From the NCBI GenBank assembly GCA_023974075.1, contig CM043801.1:34602419-34666418 (forward strand): DNA of 64,000 nucleotides, in the 5' to 3' direction. The translations under genes and the position numbers were made by a program. Positions 22,371-32,792 of this stretch are shown here, in pieces. Below the pieces are notes generated by a model. It was not told the DNA's origin. It was given only the letters and a program-made list of their open reading frames with translations, and ran no database searches. The stretch comes from Chaenocephalus aceratus. Lineage: Eukaryota > Chordata > Actinopteri > Perciformes > Channichthyidae. How positions within the stretch are numbered: position 1 is the first letter of the stretch; every line of letters starts with the position of its first letter.

Positions 22371-22787
22371 CAAGTCCCCTAAAGGTTTAGTAAATCAAGG
22401 CAGCATGTACTCCTCATTGTGGCTTCGCTGTTACTCTGATTCTGGCCCAGTATAATCATTAGCTCTACTCATGAATTACTTCATTACTGCTCTTTACTAC
22501 CATGCAGTGGTGTAATGTAGTGAAGTACATTTACTCAAGTATTGTGCAATATTGTGGTACTTGTACTTTACTTGAGTACTTCCATTATATGCTACTTATA
22601 CTTCAACTCCACTACAATTTAGAAACCAGTATTGTACTTTTTACTGCATTACAATTATTGGACAAAAGTAGGTACTAGTTACAAATTCAGATTATTATCT
22701 AAAAGAAAACATGACTAAACAATGATGTATAATTATAGGTTGAGATACTCAGTAGAAGTTGCTCCACCTTTAACAGCTGATGAACTC

Positions 22788-23386
22788 TGGTACGTGCCAG
22801 GCGGGCTTTGCTGGTTGTGTTGTGTTTCCCTCCTCCTGCTCTTTTCTCTTCTCTCCCTTTTTCTCACTGCAGGTAATCAGCTGATCACTTCCTGCCTGTG
22901 CAGCTCAGGCTGACGGCTGATTGGATCCCCTCACCCTCAGCCGGCCTATCAGCAGCCAGGGCCTGTCATTAAATGAGGCAATCCAGGAAGCCTTCACTCT
23001 CTCAGACCTGCTGCTGACTCCAGAGCCTCTTTGTGGTCGCTGATAGATTTGGTCATTATTCTGCCACCTTGGTTTTAGTATTGTTAAATGTGTGTGTGTG
23101 GTGGGAGGGGGAGGATTTGGGTGCGTTTGGGGTTCCCTCTACCTCTCCTCACGTAAACTCTGTTAGACACACTAGGTTAGTAGATTGTTGCACCCTGTAG
23201 TTGTTTTGTTTCCTTGTTAGAACAGATAGTGAGGGCTTTTTGTTTGAGTTTTGTTATATTCATTTATTTAAGTTGGCATAATCTTCTTTGATGTAAATAA
23301 ATAAATGTGTGTTCTCTTTCCTGACTGTTGTTGGTTGTTGTGTGTTACTGTCTCCATTTCCCCTACACTTTATGAGGGATGTAACA
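22788..23386 (+). mobile_element. Solo LTR (TGGTAC...GTAACA)
   Basis: The ends TGGTACGTGCC and GGATGTAACA are short imperfect inverted repeats. The flanks AACTC (22783-22787) and AACAC (23387-23391) suggest a 5-bp target duplication with one change, and removal restores homology with 8.0 kb. It contains AATAAATAAATG near the 3' end; a fragment of the same 3' end is at about 47255-47345. Confidence 0.75.
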
Positions 23387-23823
23387 AACACATTAATGTA
23401 TACAAGATTAAATAATCCAGTAATTCAATATATGTGATTCTAAAATGGGACATTACGCACAGTAGGTAGTAAGTAGTGGTTGATGCCAATACGTCTCAGT
23501 TTATGCTGCTTTATACTTCGACTGCGCTACATTTTAGAAGACAGAATTGTACTTTTTAATCCACTGCGTTAGTTTCACAGCTTTTAGTTACTAGTTAGAT
23601 ATAGATTAGTAGATAATTCAAAAATATAAATAATTAAATACACTTTGACAGTTATTTATAGGATAAGATATCCAGCAGCAGGACATCAAGTTATTCAAAT
23701 TAGCTCTACATTTAGTAACTGTGATAAAACACATACATAATCATTATAGTAACCCAGTAACTCAATAAATATATATTCTGAAAAGGGCCATTATGCATAA
23801 GGAGTACTTTTACTTTTGGTACT

Positions 23824-24151
23824 AAAGCAAACAGATATTGTTCTAAACTGTATTAAAGTAAACAGGTATTATCTTGAACTGTATTGAAGTGAACATGTAT
23901 TATTTGGGACTGTTTTTAAGTAATCCTATATATATAAACCTTCTTACATACACTTTCCCAGACACCCTGACACACACACACAATACACTCCCTGACCAAG
24001 ACACCAACACACACACACATACACTTTCCCAGACACCCTGACACACGTACACTCCCTGACCAAGATATCAACACACACACACACACACACACACGCACGC
24101 ACACGCACGCACGCACGCACACGCACACACTCCCTGACCAAGATATCAACA

Positions 24152-24245
<94 letters not shown>

Positions 24246-24692
24246 CTTTTCAAGGTTCTTTTTGAGGCCAATATAATCTCAAGCACCAATATATCTGTGT
24301 ACAATGTTTGATTGTTTGGGAAAGAATAGTTTGTGTGAAACCTTCCTTGGGAAATTAAAGGAGTGGAGTCCGGTGGAAGATAAGCAGTGACTCTCCGCCC
24401 CAAAAATGTCCATATATACTGTTGTTTATTCATGCACGATGCCCCCTGTTGCTGACTGGCTGGTCCCGATACCTGTATCGCCGCGGCAGTGGAGCGGGGA
24501 GCCCGGAGTGCTCTGTTACAGGGCACTCTGTATTTTCGTTTTGTGTCTTTTTACCATTAAATCAGATTATTGTTATAACTTTGATGCCGGTGTTTTGAAC
24601 TCCTTCTCTTATTAATCTGACCGGGCTCATTCTAACGGACGGCGCGGAGCAGAGCTGGGCTTTAAGCCACCACTACTGTGTTTGCTCCTACA
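23824..24692 (+). mobile_element. LTR-like insertion with U3-type short repeats and a VNTR
   Basis: GTACT flanks both sides (23819-23823 and 24693-24697). The left part has three ~32-bp diverged repeats (AAACAGRTATTRT...AACTGTATT). The right part has CCATTAAATCAG, a possible polyadenylation signal. There is no coding sequence. It is either a solo LTR of an old retroelement, possibly an endogenous retrovirus, or another LTR family; the call rests on flanks and layout only. Confidence 0.4.
23944..24242. repeat. Compound (CA)n and 26-bp minisatellite
   Basis: (CA)n tracts alternate with CTCCCTGACCAAGATATCAA (about 23988, 24052 and 24129) and CTTTCCCAGACACCCTGACA (about 23951 and 24022). The long Cys-Val frames on the minus strand come from the repeat and are not genes. 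Confidence 0.9.
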
Positions 24693-24813
24693 GTACTTTA
24701 AGTATATTTTGATACCAATGCTTTTGTACTTTACTTGTAACACAGTCTTTTTACCCTGTAGTATTTCTACTTTTGCTTTAGTGGAATATCTGAGTACTTT
24801 TTACACCACTGCT

Positions 24814-24945
24814 ACCATGAGTGTGGAGCCGTGCACCGAAAGCCTGAATTTAAAACCAATATTTTACAGCTGAAGACTGTTTTCAAATGTTCAAAAGCAG
24901 GTTGTAAGCTAGGCTCCGTTTGTAAATGAGGAAACAGTTCAGAGG
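24814..24945 (+). pseudogene. Relic of the TRIM1 upstream leader
   Basis: TACCATGAGTGTGGAGC, GAAAGCCTGAATTT, TATTTTACAGC and AGGCTCCGTTTGTAAATGAG are shared with 8547-8670, just ahead of TRIM1. At about 24945 the homology stops where another repeat begins. No TRIM exon follows, so this unit lost its gene. Confidence 0.6.
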
Positions 24946-26159
24946 TAGCAGTCGAGTAGTCCAAAAATCAGCTCCTAAATTCTAACCCTATCTCCTATTC
25001 CTTGACCTCTGAGTGAAACGTCACGGAGTTAAGGGATAGTGAGAGAATTCAAAAGGATTTAGGAGAAGAGACTGCGGTACTTTAGAGAATCCGACTGCAC
25101 TTTCACTATCTGACGTAGTTTATGAAGCGCCAGCAGACGTCATGAATGTGCGTCTGCTGCTGTGGGGAAACTATGGAAACTACAGTTTTATATACAACGG
25201 ACTACAACATGGATGTTTAATTAGAACGAGGGACTACTGTAAACTCATCTAGAGACTCTGCACCGTGCTCTGATGCTGCTGCTTTGCAGAGAAACATATT
25301 CTTCATGACCAAAGTTGGAATTGAAATAAAAAAGGAAAGTGAAACTTATGCTCGTCACCCTCTCCCTCCGGTCCACATTAATACAAATGATCCCAATACC
25401 TATGATTGTATGAAAATATCTTAAAATAAATACAAATGTATTTATTATAAACGTTAGTCCTTAACATCTATCACTGTGTATATCACCATTCAGACATCTT
25501 TTAAAAGTTGAACAAACCCCACACAGCTCAGTAAAGACTGTGAAATGTTGACTTTATTTGATCATTTCAGTCAAAACTAACGTTCATATTTCTCTTTTTG
25601 ATTATAATACTGATGAACGTTCAAAACAAAGCACTTTGGCAACTTACCACATACGTTTTAAAATGCTTAATAAGTCATTTCCTGCATGTTTTTTGCAGTG
25701 GGATGTAAATAATGTACAAGCGTTCAGATTGCTGTAGTTCACTAAATAGAGACATTAACGACATGTTTGGTTTTGAAAATGTCCGAAAAAGTGAAAGAAT
25801 GGGAGATAAATATTCCAAAATCTCAAAATTGTATTATATTTTTTGTGTGTTTGTGGTCCTCTTTCAGTTGAGACACTGTAAGATGCTTCCGGAAAAGACC
25901 AAACACTGGATGTCTTTCAGTCACCAACATGTGTTTTCGAGACACTGATATTAATGGGGAAACCCTGAAGGACTCAAATGTCTCGTCTCTGTTCCCCTAA
26001 ACTCATTTGGGAGTGATGACTGCTTATTATCAGTCCCGGGGGACTGCGGCAGGCTGGCTTGACTGTGTTTTCCGAAGTGGAGGTTGGCTTGACCGCAGTC
26101 CCGGGGGTAACGCTGTCCTTCCTCTGCATGTTGTTTCTCTTTCAGAAACACAGAGGACT
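24946..26159. other. Non-coding, MITE-like left part
   Basis: The start (AGCTCCTAAATTCTAACCC, then GGATTTAGGAGAAGAG) looks like a fish Harbinger-type MITE, but the opposite end was not found. A short imperfect inverted repeat around GTCCCGGGGGACTGCGG lies at about 26032-26107. Frames at 25712-25948 and 26007-26256 have no recognised domain. I see no supported gene. Confidence 0.35.
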
Positions 26160-27035
26160 GTTTGTATGGCAAGGCAAGGCAAGGCAAGTTTATTCATATA
26201 GCACTTTTCAACGCAAGGCAATTAAAGTGCTTTACAAAAAAAATGAAAGACATTAAGCATTAAAAAAGAAAAGCTAATAAAATAAACATTAAGGAAAAAT
26301 ACATGGATAAAAGTTACAGTGCAGTCTAAATATGAATAGTTCAATTAAACATTACAAGAAAAAGTACATGGATAAAAGTTACAGTGCAGTTTAAGATATG
26401 AATAGTTCAATTAAAAGCAGCGACAAAAAGAAAAGTCTTCTTGCCTGGATTTAAAAGTAGTCAGAGTTGCAGCGGACCTGCAGGTTTCTGGGAGTTTGTT
26501 CCAGATACTTGGAGCATAATAACTGAACACTGCTTCTCCATGTTTAGTTCTGACTCTGGGGACAGAAAGCTGACCAGTCCCTGAAGACCTGAGAGATCTG
26601 GATGGTTCATAATTTAGCAGGAGGTCAGTAATGTATTTTGGGCCTAAACCATTCAGTGCTTTATAAACCAGCAGCAGTATTAAATCTATTCTTTGACACA
26701 CAGGAAGCCAGTGTAAAGACTTCAGAACAGGAGTGATGTGATCCACTTTCTTAGTGTCAGTGAGGACTCGAGCAGCGGCGTTCTGAATCAGCTGCAGCTT
26801 CCTAATAGATGTTTTAGTGAGACCTGTGAAGACACCATTGCAGTAGTCGAGTCTACTGAAGATAAAGGCATGGACAAGTTTTTCCAAATCCTGCTGTGAC
26901 ATTAGTCTTTTAATCCTAGATATGTTCTTTAGGTGATAGTAGGCTGATTTAGTAACTGTTTTAATGTGACTGTTGAAACTCAGGTCAGAGTCCATGACTA
27001 CACCTAGATTTCTGGCTTTATCTGTTGTTTTGAAC
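26160..27035 (-). pseudogene. L2-type LINE, 3' half (ORF2 C-terminus and 3' UTR)
   Basis: On the minus strand 26411-27052 encodes the C-terminal part of a LINE ORF2, with NLGVVMDSDLSFNSHI, HAFIFSRLDYCNGVF, LHWLPVCQRI and APSIWNKLPE, all standard for L2-like elements. The 3' UTR (26160-26400) ends in AAGGCAAGGCAAGGCAAG (plus-strand view), followed by TTTATTCATATAGCAC. The other half is at 32176-32792; the chromodomain Gypsy was inserted between them. Confidence 0.85.
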
Positions 27036-27040
27036 ATTGC

Positions 27041-27451
27041 TGTCACGATCACAGGTACAGATCAGAACCCAATAGCACGACTCAGATACAACCAGTATAG
27101 TAATGTTCAGTTTATTCCAGGTCAAGGACAGGCAGAGTCAAAATCATTAAATCCGTCAGACAGGCAGGAATCAAAAACTGGGCAGGACAAAACTCGGGAC
27201 TAGAGCACAACACTCACTGGAGAGCTTGGCGGAAACGACAAGACAATCTGGCAAAGGACAAGTGATAATGAGGTGGTATAAATACTGTGGAGTGATGAGG
27301 GAATGAGTAACAGGTGAGGGGAAGGGCTGGGGAGACCAGGTGAGGGAAATGAGCTGATTACAAGGGCCTGGAGGAAAGCGGGATCTGAAATGACAGGAGA
27401 GTTTAGATGAGGCATGAAACAAACACTAATAGAAGTGTCTAACTTGTGACA
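27041..27451 (-). repeat. 3' LTR of the chromodomain Gypsy
   Basis: 411 bp, with TGT...ACA ends. It differs from the 5' LTR at two positions. Position 27451 is followed by a run of C beside the coding region, AGAACCCCCCCCC in plus sense, that is a poly-G polypurine tract on the element strand. Confidence 0.95.
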
Positions 27452-28315
27452 GAACCCCCCCCCTCTATGGACGGCTCCTGACGTCCTACGGGGTTGATCG
27501 GGATGGGCCTGGTGAAAGTCAGTAATGAGAGATGGGTCATAGATACTGCGAGCGGGCACCCATGACCGCTCTTCAGGACCATAACCCTCCCAGTGTACCA
27601 GGTACTGCAACCCTCTACCACGTCGCCGGGACTTGATAAGGCGACGGACAGTGTAAACAGTCTCCCCGTCAATAGTCCGGGGTGGTGGTGGGGGTGTAGA
27701 GGGGGGCTGAAGAGGGCTCACATTAACTGGTTTGATCTTGGACACGTGGAAGGTAGGATGAATCCTCATAGAAGGGGGCAGATGCAGGCGGACAGCTGCA
27801 GGATTGATAATCCTAGCTATGGGAAATGGGCCTACAAAACGGGGAGACAACTTCTTTGACTCCACTCTGAGAGGGAGACCCCGTGTGGAGAGCCAGACAC
27901 GTTGCCCTGGGGAGTACTGTGGAGCTGGCTTGCGACGGCGATTGGCGGTCCGTTGATAACGGTCGGAAGAGCGCAGGAGCGCGGAGCGGGCCTTTAACCA
28001 CATGCGTCGACATCGGCTTACAAACGCCTGTGCAGATGGGACGCTGGCCTCCCGTTCCTGTGCCGGGAAAAGGGGCGGCTGGTATTCGCGGGAGCATTGG
28101 AATGGAGAAAGACCAGTAGCAGAACTAGGAAGGGTGTTGTGGGCATACTCAACCCATAGAAGCTGCCTCGACCAGGAGGAGGGAGTGGAGGAAGCTAGAC
28201 AGCGTAAGGCAGTCTCCATCTCCTGGTTCATTCGCTCTGCTTGACCATTGGACTGGGATGAAATCCGGACGAGAGACTGACACTGGCTCCCAGCAGCCTG
28301 CGAAACTCGGACCAA
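27452..28315 (-). pseudogene. Integrase C-terminus and chromodomain of the Gypsy
   Basis: Minus-strand frame from about 28315. It shows [10 protein letters not shown], the conserved end of the retroviral-type integrase core (with its Glu), a [19 protein letters not shown] segment of the GPF/Y module, FHVSKIKPV, and then a chromodomain: [24 protein letters not shown] and [11 protein letters not shown]. Chromodomains direct chromoviral integration to heterochromatin marks in studied members. The link to the upstream integrase frame is broken by indels near 28420 and 28260. The open frame runs into the LTR because the stop lies there or the original stop has shifted. Confidence 0.85.
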
Positions 28316-28399
28316 AAACGAGAAGTAAATTGTGGTCCCCGATCAGACACAACGTCACTGGGGAGACCATGCAGCCTGAACACATGTTGTAGCATGATT

Positions 28400-29437
28400 T
28401 CAGCCGTTTCTTTGGCAGTAGGTAATTTTGGTTAATGGAATAAGCCGGGCAGACTTGGAAAACCGGTCTATGACTGTGAGTATGACTGTGTTACCGTCTG
28501 AGGGTGGTAGTCCGGTGACAAAATCCAAGGCGATGTGGGACCAGGGACGATGAGGGATAGGCAAGGGATGAAGAAGACCGGAGGGAGCTTGGCGTGAAGT
28601 CTTATTTTGAGAGCAGACTAGGCAAGCAGCAATGAATTCCTTGGCATCCTTCTCCATGGAAGACCACCAAAATCGCTGTCGAATCAGGGCTAGGGACCGT
28701 CTCACTCCTGAGTGACAAGCCAGGCGAGAGTTATGACCCCACTGGAGAACCTGGGTACGGAGAGTGGCAGGAACAAACAGACGGTTAACAGGACAGGCAC
28801 TTGGGGCTGGGTGTTCAGCATGAGAGCGCTTGACCTTATCCTCCACCTCCCAGGTCACCAGACCAATGACACATGTAGAAGCGATGATATTCTCAGAATG
28901 AGATGGAGAGCTCTCTGGCTGGAACTGGCGAGACAGGGCGTCAGGTTTGATGTTCTTAGAACCAGGTCTGTATGAAAGAGAAAAATCAAAGCGTGTGAAA
29001 AACAGAGCCCACCTGGCTTGACGAGAGTTCAGCCGCTTAGCTGAAGGGATGTACTCCAAATTTTTGTGATCCGTCCAGACCACAAAAGGCTGCTCTGCTC
29101 CCTCCAACCAGTGTCTCCATTCTTCCAGGGCAAGTTTCACTGCCAACAGTTCTCGATTTCCAATGTCGTAATTTCTTTCTGCTGGAGACAGCTTCCGGGA
29201 GAAGAAGGCACACGGGTGCATCTTCTGATCCTCGGCCGACCGTTGAGAAAGAACTGCCCCAACTCCAGTGTCCGACGCATCTACCTCTACAGTAAACTGC
29301 CGAGTAGAGTCTGGAAAAATCAAAATGGGAGCAGAGGTGAAGCGTGACTTTAACTCACCAAAAGCCCCTTCGGCCACCGAGGACCACCGGAAGGGAATGT
29401 TCTGAGAGGTGAGAGCTGTGAGAGGGGTTGCCACCAA
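28400..29437 (-). pseudogene. RNase H and integrase N-terminus of the Gypsy
   Basis: This 345-residue open stretch holds the end of RT ([15 protein letters not shown]), RNase H ([51 protein letters not shown]), the spacer [16 protein letters not shown], and the HHCC zinc finger of integrase ([10 protein letters not shown]...CLVCSQNK). The start of the catalytic core is [19 protein letters not shown] with its first Asp. It ends early at a stop after TYCQRNG, a frame break in the integrase core. Confidence 0.85.
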
Positions 29438-30136
29438 ACTGTAGTTTCGAATAAACCTCCGGTAGAAGTTGGCAAAACCCAGAAGCGTTGGAGCTCCTTG
29501 CGTGTTGAAGGGCGTGGCCAGTCAGTGATCGCCTTGGTCTTTTCAGGATCCATCTTGATGATTCCGGTGGAGACCACAAATCCCAGGAAAGGGACTTCTG
29601 TGGTGTGGAACACACACTTCTCGGCCTTGACAAAGAGGTGGTTCTCCAAGAGCCTCTGGAGGACTAGGCGAACATGGACCACAATGCTCCTGTTTAGACT
29701 TGGAAAAAATCGAAATGTCATCCAGGTATACAAAAACACAGATATTGAGAAGATCCCGCAGAACATCATTCACCAACCCCTGGAAGACTGCAGGTGCATT
29801 GGTGAGTCCAAAAGGCATGACTAAATACTCATAATGTCCACTAGGAGTGTTAAATCCCGTCTTCCACTCGTCCCCCTCCCTGATTCTCACCAAATGGTAC
29901 GCATTACGTAGGTCCAGCTTGGTAAAAATAGTAGCGCCTTGTAACAGTTCAAATGCAGAGGAAACAAGTGGAAGGGGGTACCTGTTCTTGACAGTGATGT
30001 TATTGAGTCCTCTGTAGTCAATGCATGGGCGCAGAGTCTTATCCTTCTTACCCACGAAGAAAAAACCTGCACCAGCAGGAGATGATGAAGGCCGGATAAG
30101 CCCTGCATCCAAAGAGTCATTGATATACTTCTCCAT
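29350..30136 (-). pseudogene. Reverse transcriptase of the Gypsy, frameshifted
   Basis: The minus-strand frame from 30136 shows [57 protein letters not shown] and the catalytic [10 protein letters not shown] (YLDD). A shift just after SKQEH moves the rest ([25 protein letters not shown]) to another frame at 29350-29769, and a further shift near 29440 leads into the RNase H frame. At least two indels therefore break RT. Confidence 0.85.
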
Positions 30137-30439
30137 TGACTTAGTTTCAGGAGCCGATAAAGAAAAAAGTCGACCTCTAGGAGGAGAAGTACCAGGTAAC
30201 AGGTCTATAGGACAGTCATTAGCGCGATGAGGCGGGAGTGAGGTGGCCCGAACTTTGTTAAAGGCCTCTTTAAGGTCCCAGTAATCCTTGGGAACACCGG
30301 AAAGGTCTTCACACTCAGAGATCCTCGGCTGACTGGAATCAATTGAGGAACTAGATCTTAAGCAGACAGCATGACAATGAGCACTCCACTCTCTAATAGT
30401 CCCTGAAGCCCAATCTATATGAGGATTATGCCTCCTTAA

Positions 30440-30697
30440 CTAAGGAAACCCCAAAATGACAGGCTGATGTGGTGCATGGATAAGGTGAAAAGAGAGTGTT
30501 TCGCTGTGATTACCTGACATGCTCATTTGAACTGGAGTTGAACGGTGTGTCACTCTGCAGAGAAGACGACCATCTAGAGCTGTAGCATTGATGGGCTTCT
30601 CCAAAGCCTCCCGACCAAGTCCCATTTGAAAGGCCAGTGTTATGTCCAAAAGACTGGCGTCAGCACCAGAGTCAATAAGAACTGCCACAGTGTGCAT
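30440..30697 (-). pseudogene. Aspartic protease domain of the Gypsy
   Basis: The short frame begins MHTVAVLIDSGADASLLD, which holds the DSGA active-site triad of a retroviral-type protease, and ends HQPVILGFP, the usual flap-distal hydrophobic region. A stop follows and the linker to RT (30137-30439) is degraded by stops. It would cleave Gag-Pol in an intact element. Confidence 0.75.
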
Positions 30698-30800
30698 TTT
30701 CCCCAGCAGCTAGCTGAGCATGGGTTAGGGGTCGAGAGGGCATTTCTAATTCATCATACGGCTCACCAGCGCCCTCTGGATGACTGGTGAGCCCTGTCTT

Positions 30801-31741
30801 TTACAGGACAAGAGAAGGCAAGATGACCCTGCTGGCCACAGTAAAGACAGCAGTGTCCCGCAGGCGGCGCTGTCGTTCTGCCTCGGAGAGCCGGGCCCGC
30901 CCCAGCTGCATTGGTTCAGACGAGTTAGAAAATCCTCCTCTCACCTGTTCAGGAGCATGCGCTGACGGGAGAGGCGGAGCCTGAGGGGCGACGGAGAAAA
31001 CCCTCTCTCTCCTCCGCTCCCGCAGACGGCAGTCAATGCGGATGGAGAGAGCCACCAGCTCATCTAAATCAGCAGGAAGGTCCCTAGCTGCCAGCTCATC
31101 TTTAAGGCGATCCGACAGACCGTTGTAGAAGGCATCGAGAAGTGAAGAAGCATTCCAGTTACTCTCGGCGGCTATGGTACGAAACTCGATGGAGTAATCG
31201 GACACAGATCTCCCTCCTTGCACCAGGTTAAACAGTCCCCGAGCTACCTCTCTTCCGGGTGTGGCGTGATCAAAAACTTTACGCAGTTCAGCGGAGAATA
31301 CGCTTACAGACGAGCAGGCAGAGGATTGTCTTTCCCATTCGGCGGTACCCCAGTCTTTAGCTTTGCCCGTGAGAAGAGAGACAATATACGCCACCCGGGA
31401 TCTTTCTGTTGGGAAGGCGGAAGGCTGAAGCTCGAAGGCGAGGGAACATTGGACCAGGAATGGTCTGCACGAACCTGGGGCTCCAGAGTAGCGTTCCGGA
31501 GGAGGCAGGTGTGCATCCGATGCCGGCGGAGTCTGGATTCGAACAGCGGAAGCTGGAGTTAGTTCCGGGCCATGGACCGTTGCAGGACGGGTCTGAAGAT
31601 GATCACGGAGATTCACAAAGGTCCGTTCGTAACGAGCGGCCATCTCCTGCATCGCTTCAGCCATGAAGGTAAGCTGCTGCTCGTGGCGTTGTAACACGAT
31701 ATCGTGTGAAGGCGGTTCTGTCGCTGAGTCGGCTGGATTCA
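30801..31741 (-). pseudogene. Gag of the Gypsy, frameshifted at the zinc knuckle
   Basis: Start chosen at ATG 31741, just inside the 5' LTR: MNPADSATEPPSHD. A capsid-like region follows (PERYSGAPGSCRPFLVQCSL, LTGKAKDWGTAEWE, FDHATPGREVARGLF, SDYSIEFRTIAAES), as in fish and plant chromovirus gag. In the present frame the end is a stop near 30801, while a CCHC knuckle (CLYCGQQGHLAFSC) is visible one frame over at about 30800-30845. So either one base is lost near 30845 or the element used a frameshift; given the other breaks, loss is more likely. Confidence 0.85.
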
Positions 31742-31759
31742 TGTTTGGCCAGATTGTAC

Positions 31760-32170
31760 TGTCACGATCACAGGTACAGATCAGAACCCAATAGCACGAC
31801 TCAGATACAACCAGTATAGTAATGTTCAGTTTATTCCAGGTCAAGGACAGGCAGAGTCAAAATCATTAAATCCGTCAGACAGGCAGGAATCAAAAACTGG
31901 GCAGGACAAAACTCGGGACTAGAGCACAACACTCACTGGAGAGCTTGGCGGAAACGACAAGACAATCTGGCAAAGGACGAGTGATAATGAGGTGGTATAA
32001 ATACTGTGGAGTGATGAGGGAATGAGTAACAGGTGAGGGGAAGGGCTGGGGAGACCAGGTGAGGGAAATGAGCTGATTACAAGGGCCTGGAGGAAAGCGG
32101 GATCTGAAATGACAGGAGAGTTTAGATGAGGCATGAAACAAACAATAATAGAAGTGTCTAACTTGTGACA
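31760..32170 (-). repeat. 5' LTR of the chromodomain Gypsy
   Basis: 411 bp, nearly identical to the LTR at 27041-27451. The internal region begins at 31759 on the element strand. The primer-binding site was not assigned with confidence. Confidence 0.95.
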
Positions 32171-32175
32171 ATTGC

Positions 32176-32792
32176 AGACTGAAGCTCAGCGCTAACTTTT
32201 AAACTGTTCTGCCTTGGCTCCAAAAACCATTACCTCAGTTTTTGTCTTTGTTTAATTGGAGAAAGTTTCTGACACATCCAGTCATTGATTTGTTCAATGC
32301 ACTTACTCAGTGTTTGAATTGGAGCATAGTCTCCTGGTGAAATTGTTACGTACATTTGTGTGTCATCTGCATAGCTATGGTAACTTATTTTGTTGTTCTT
32401 CATTATCTGAGCCAGTGGTAGCATGTAGATGTTAAAGAGAAGAGGCCCCAAGATGGAGCCTTGAGGAACCCCACATGTCATATTTGTCAACTCAGATGTG
32501 TATGTACCTATAGAAACAAAGTTGTTTCTATCCTTTAAGTAGGATTTAAACCAATTTAGAACTGTTTTGGAAAGTCCCACCCAGTTTTCCCAGTCGGTCT
32601 AGTAATATGCTGTGGTCAACAGTGTCAAACGCAGCACTGAGATCTAATAATACTAACACTGAAGTTCTGCCACTGTCTGTGTTTAAGTGGATGTCGTTAA
32701 AGACCTTTACAAGAGCAGTCTCAGTGCTGTGGTTTGGACGAAAGCCTGACTGGAACACATCGAAACAACTATTTAAATGCAAGAAATGTATG
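32176..32792 (-). pseudogene. L2-type LINE, RT region (5' part of the split element)
   Basis: The minus strand encodes [58 protein letters not shown] and [11 protein letters not shown] (YADD catalytic motif). A frame break sits near 32570. The sequence continues beyond the Gypsy insertion at 27035. The 5' end stops near 32792, where the Gypsy stub begins. Its protein is nearly the same as that of the L2 at 59.7-60.1 kb. Confidence 0.85.

Larger units (their letters stand above)
22506..24813. mobile_element. CAGTGGTGTAA-ended repeat carrying two LTR insertions
   Basis: The left end CAGTGGTGTAATGTAG is matched by TTTTTACACCACTGC at about 24803-24815. The next motifs, such as AAGTACATTTACTCAAGTA and GGTACTTGTACTTTACTTGA, are typical of a widespread fish repeat. 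The body aligns with 7.9-8.54 kb. Two LTR-like insertions (22788-23386 and 23824-24692) account for its length. Confidence 0.7.
27036..32175 (-). mobile_element. Near-complete chromodomain Gypsy (Ty3) retrotransposon
   Basis: A 5130-bp element (27041-32170) flanked by a perfect 5-bp target duplication ATTGC (27036-27040, 32171-32175). The two 411-bp LTRs start TGTCACGATC and end CTTGTGACA as read on the plus strand, and differ at two sites (27260 A versus 31980 G; 27426 C versus 32146 A). Minus-strand order is gag, protease, RT, RNase H, integrase, chromodomain. The coding region has several frame breaks in spite of the young LTRs. It interrupts an L2 LINE of the same strand. Confidence 0.95.

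Noticed and set aside
23916..24526. Long minus-strand frames rich in Cys-Val
   Set aside because: They are translations of (CA)n/(TG)n and the linked minisatellite; no domain or start context.
27200..28315. Host gene with a chromodomain
   Set aside because: Lies between LTRs in frame with an integrase end; it is the chromovirus pol C-terminus.
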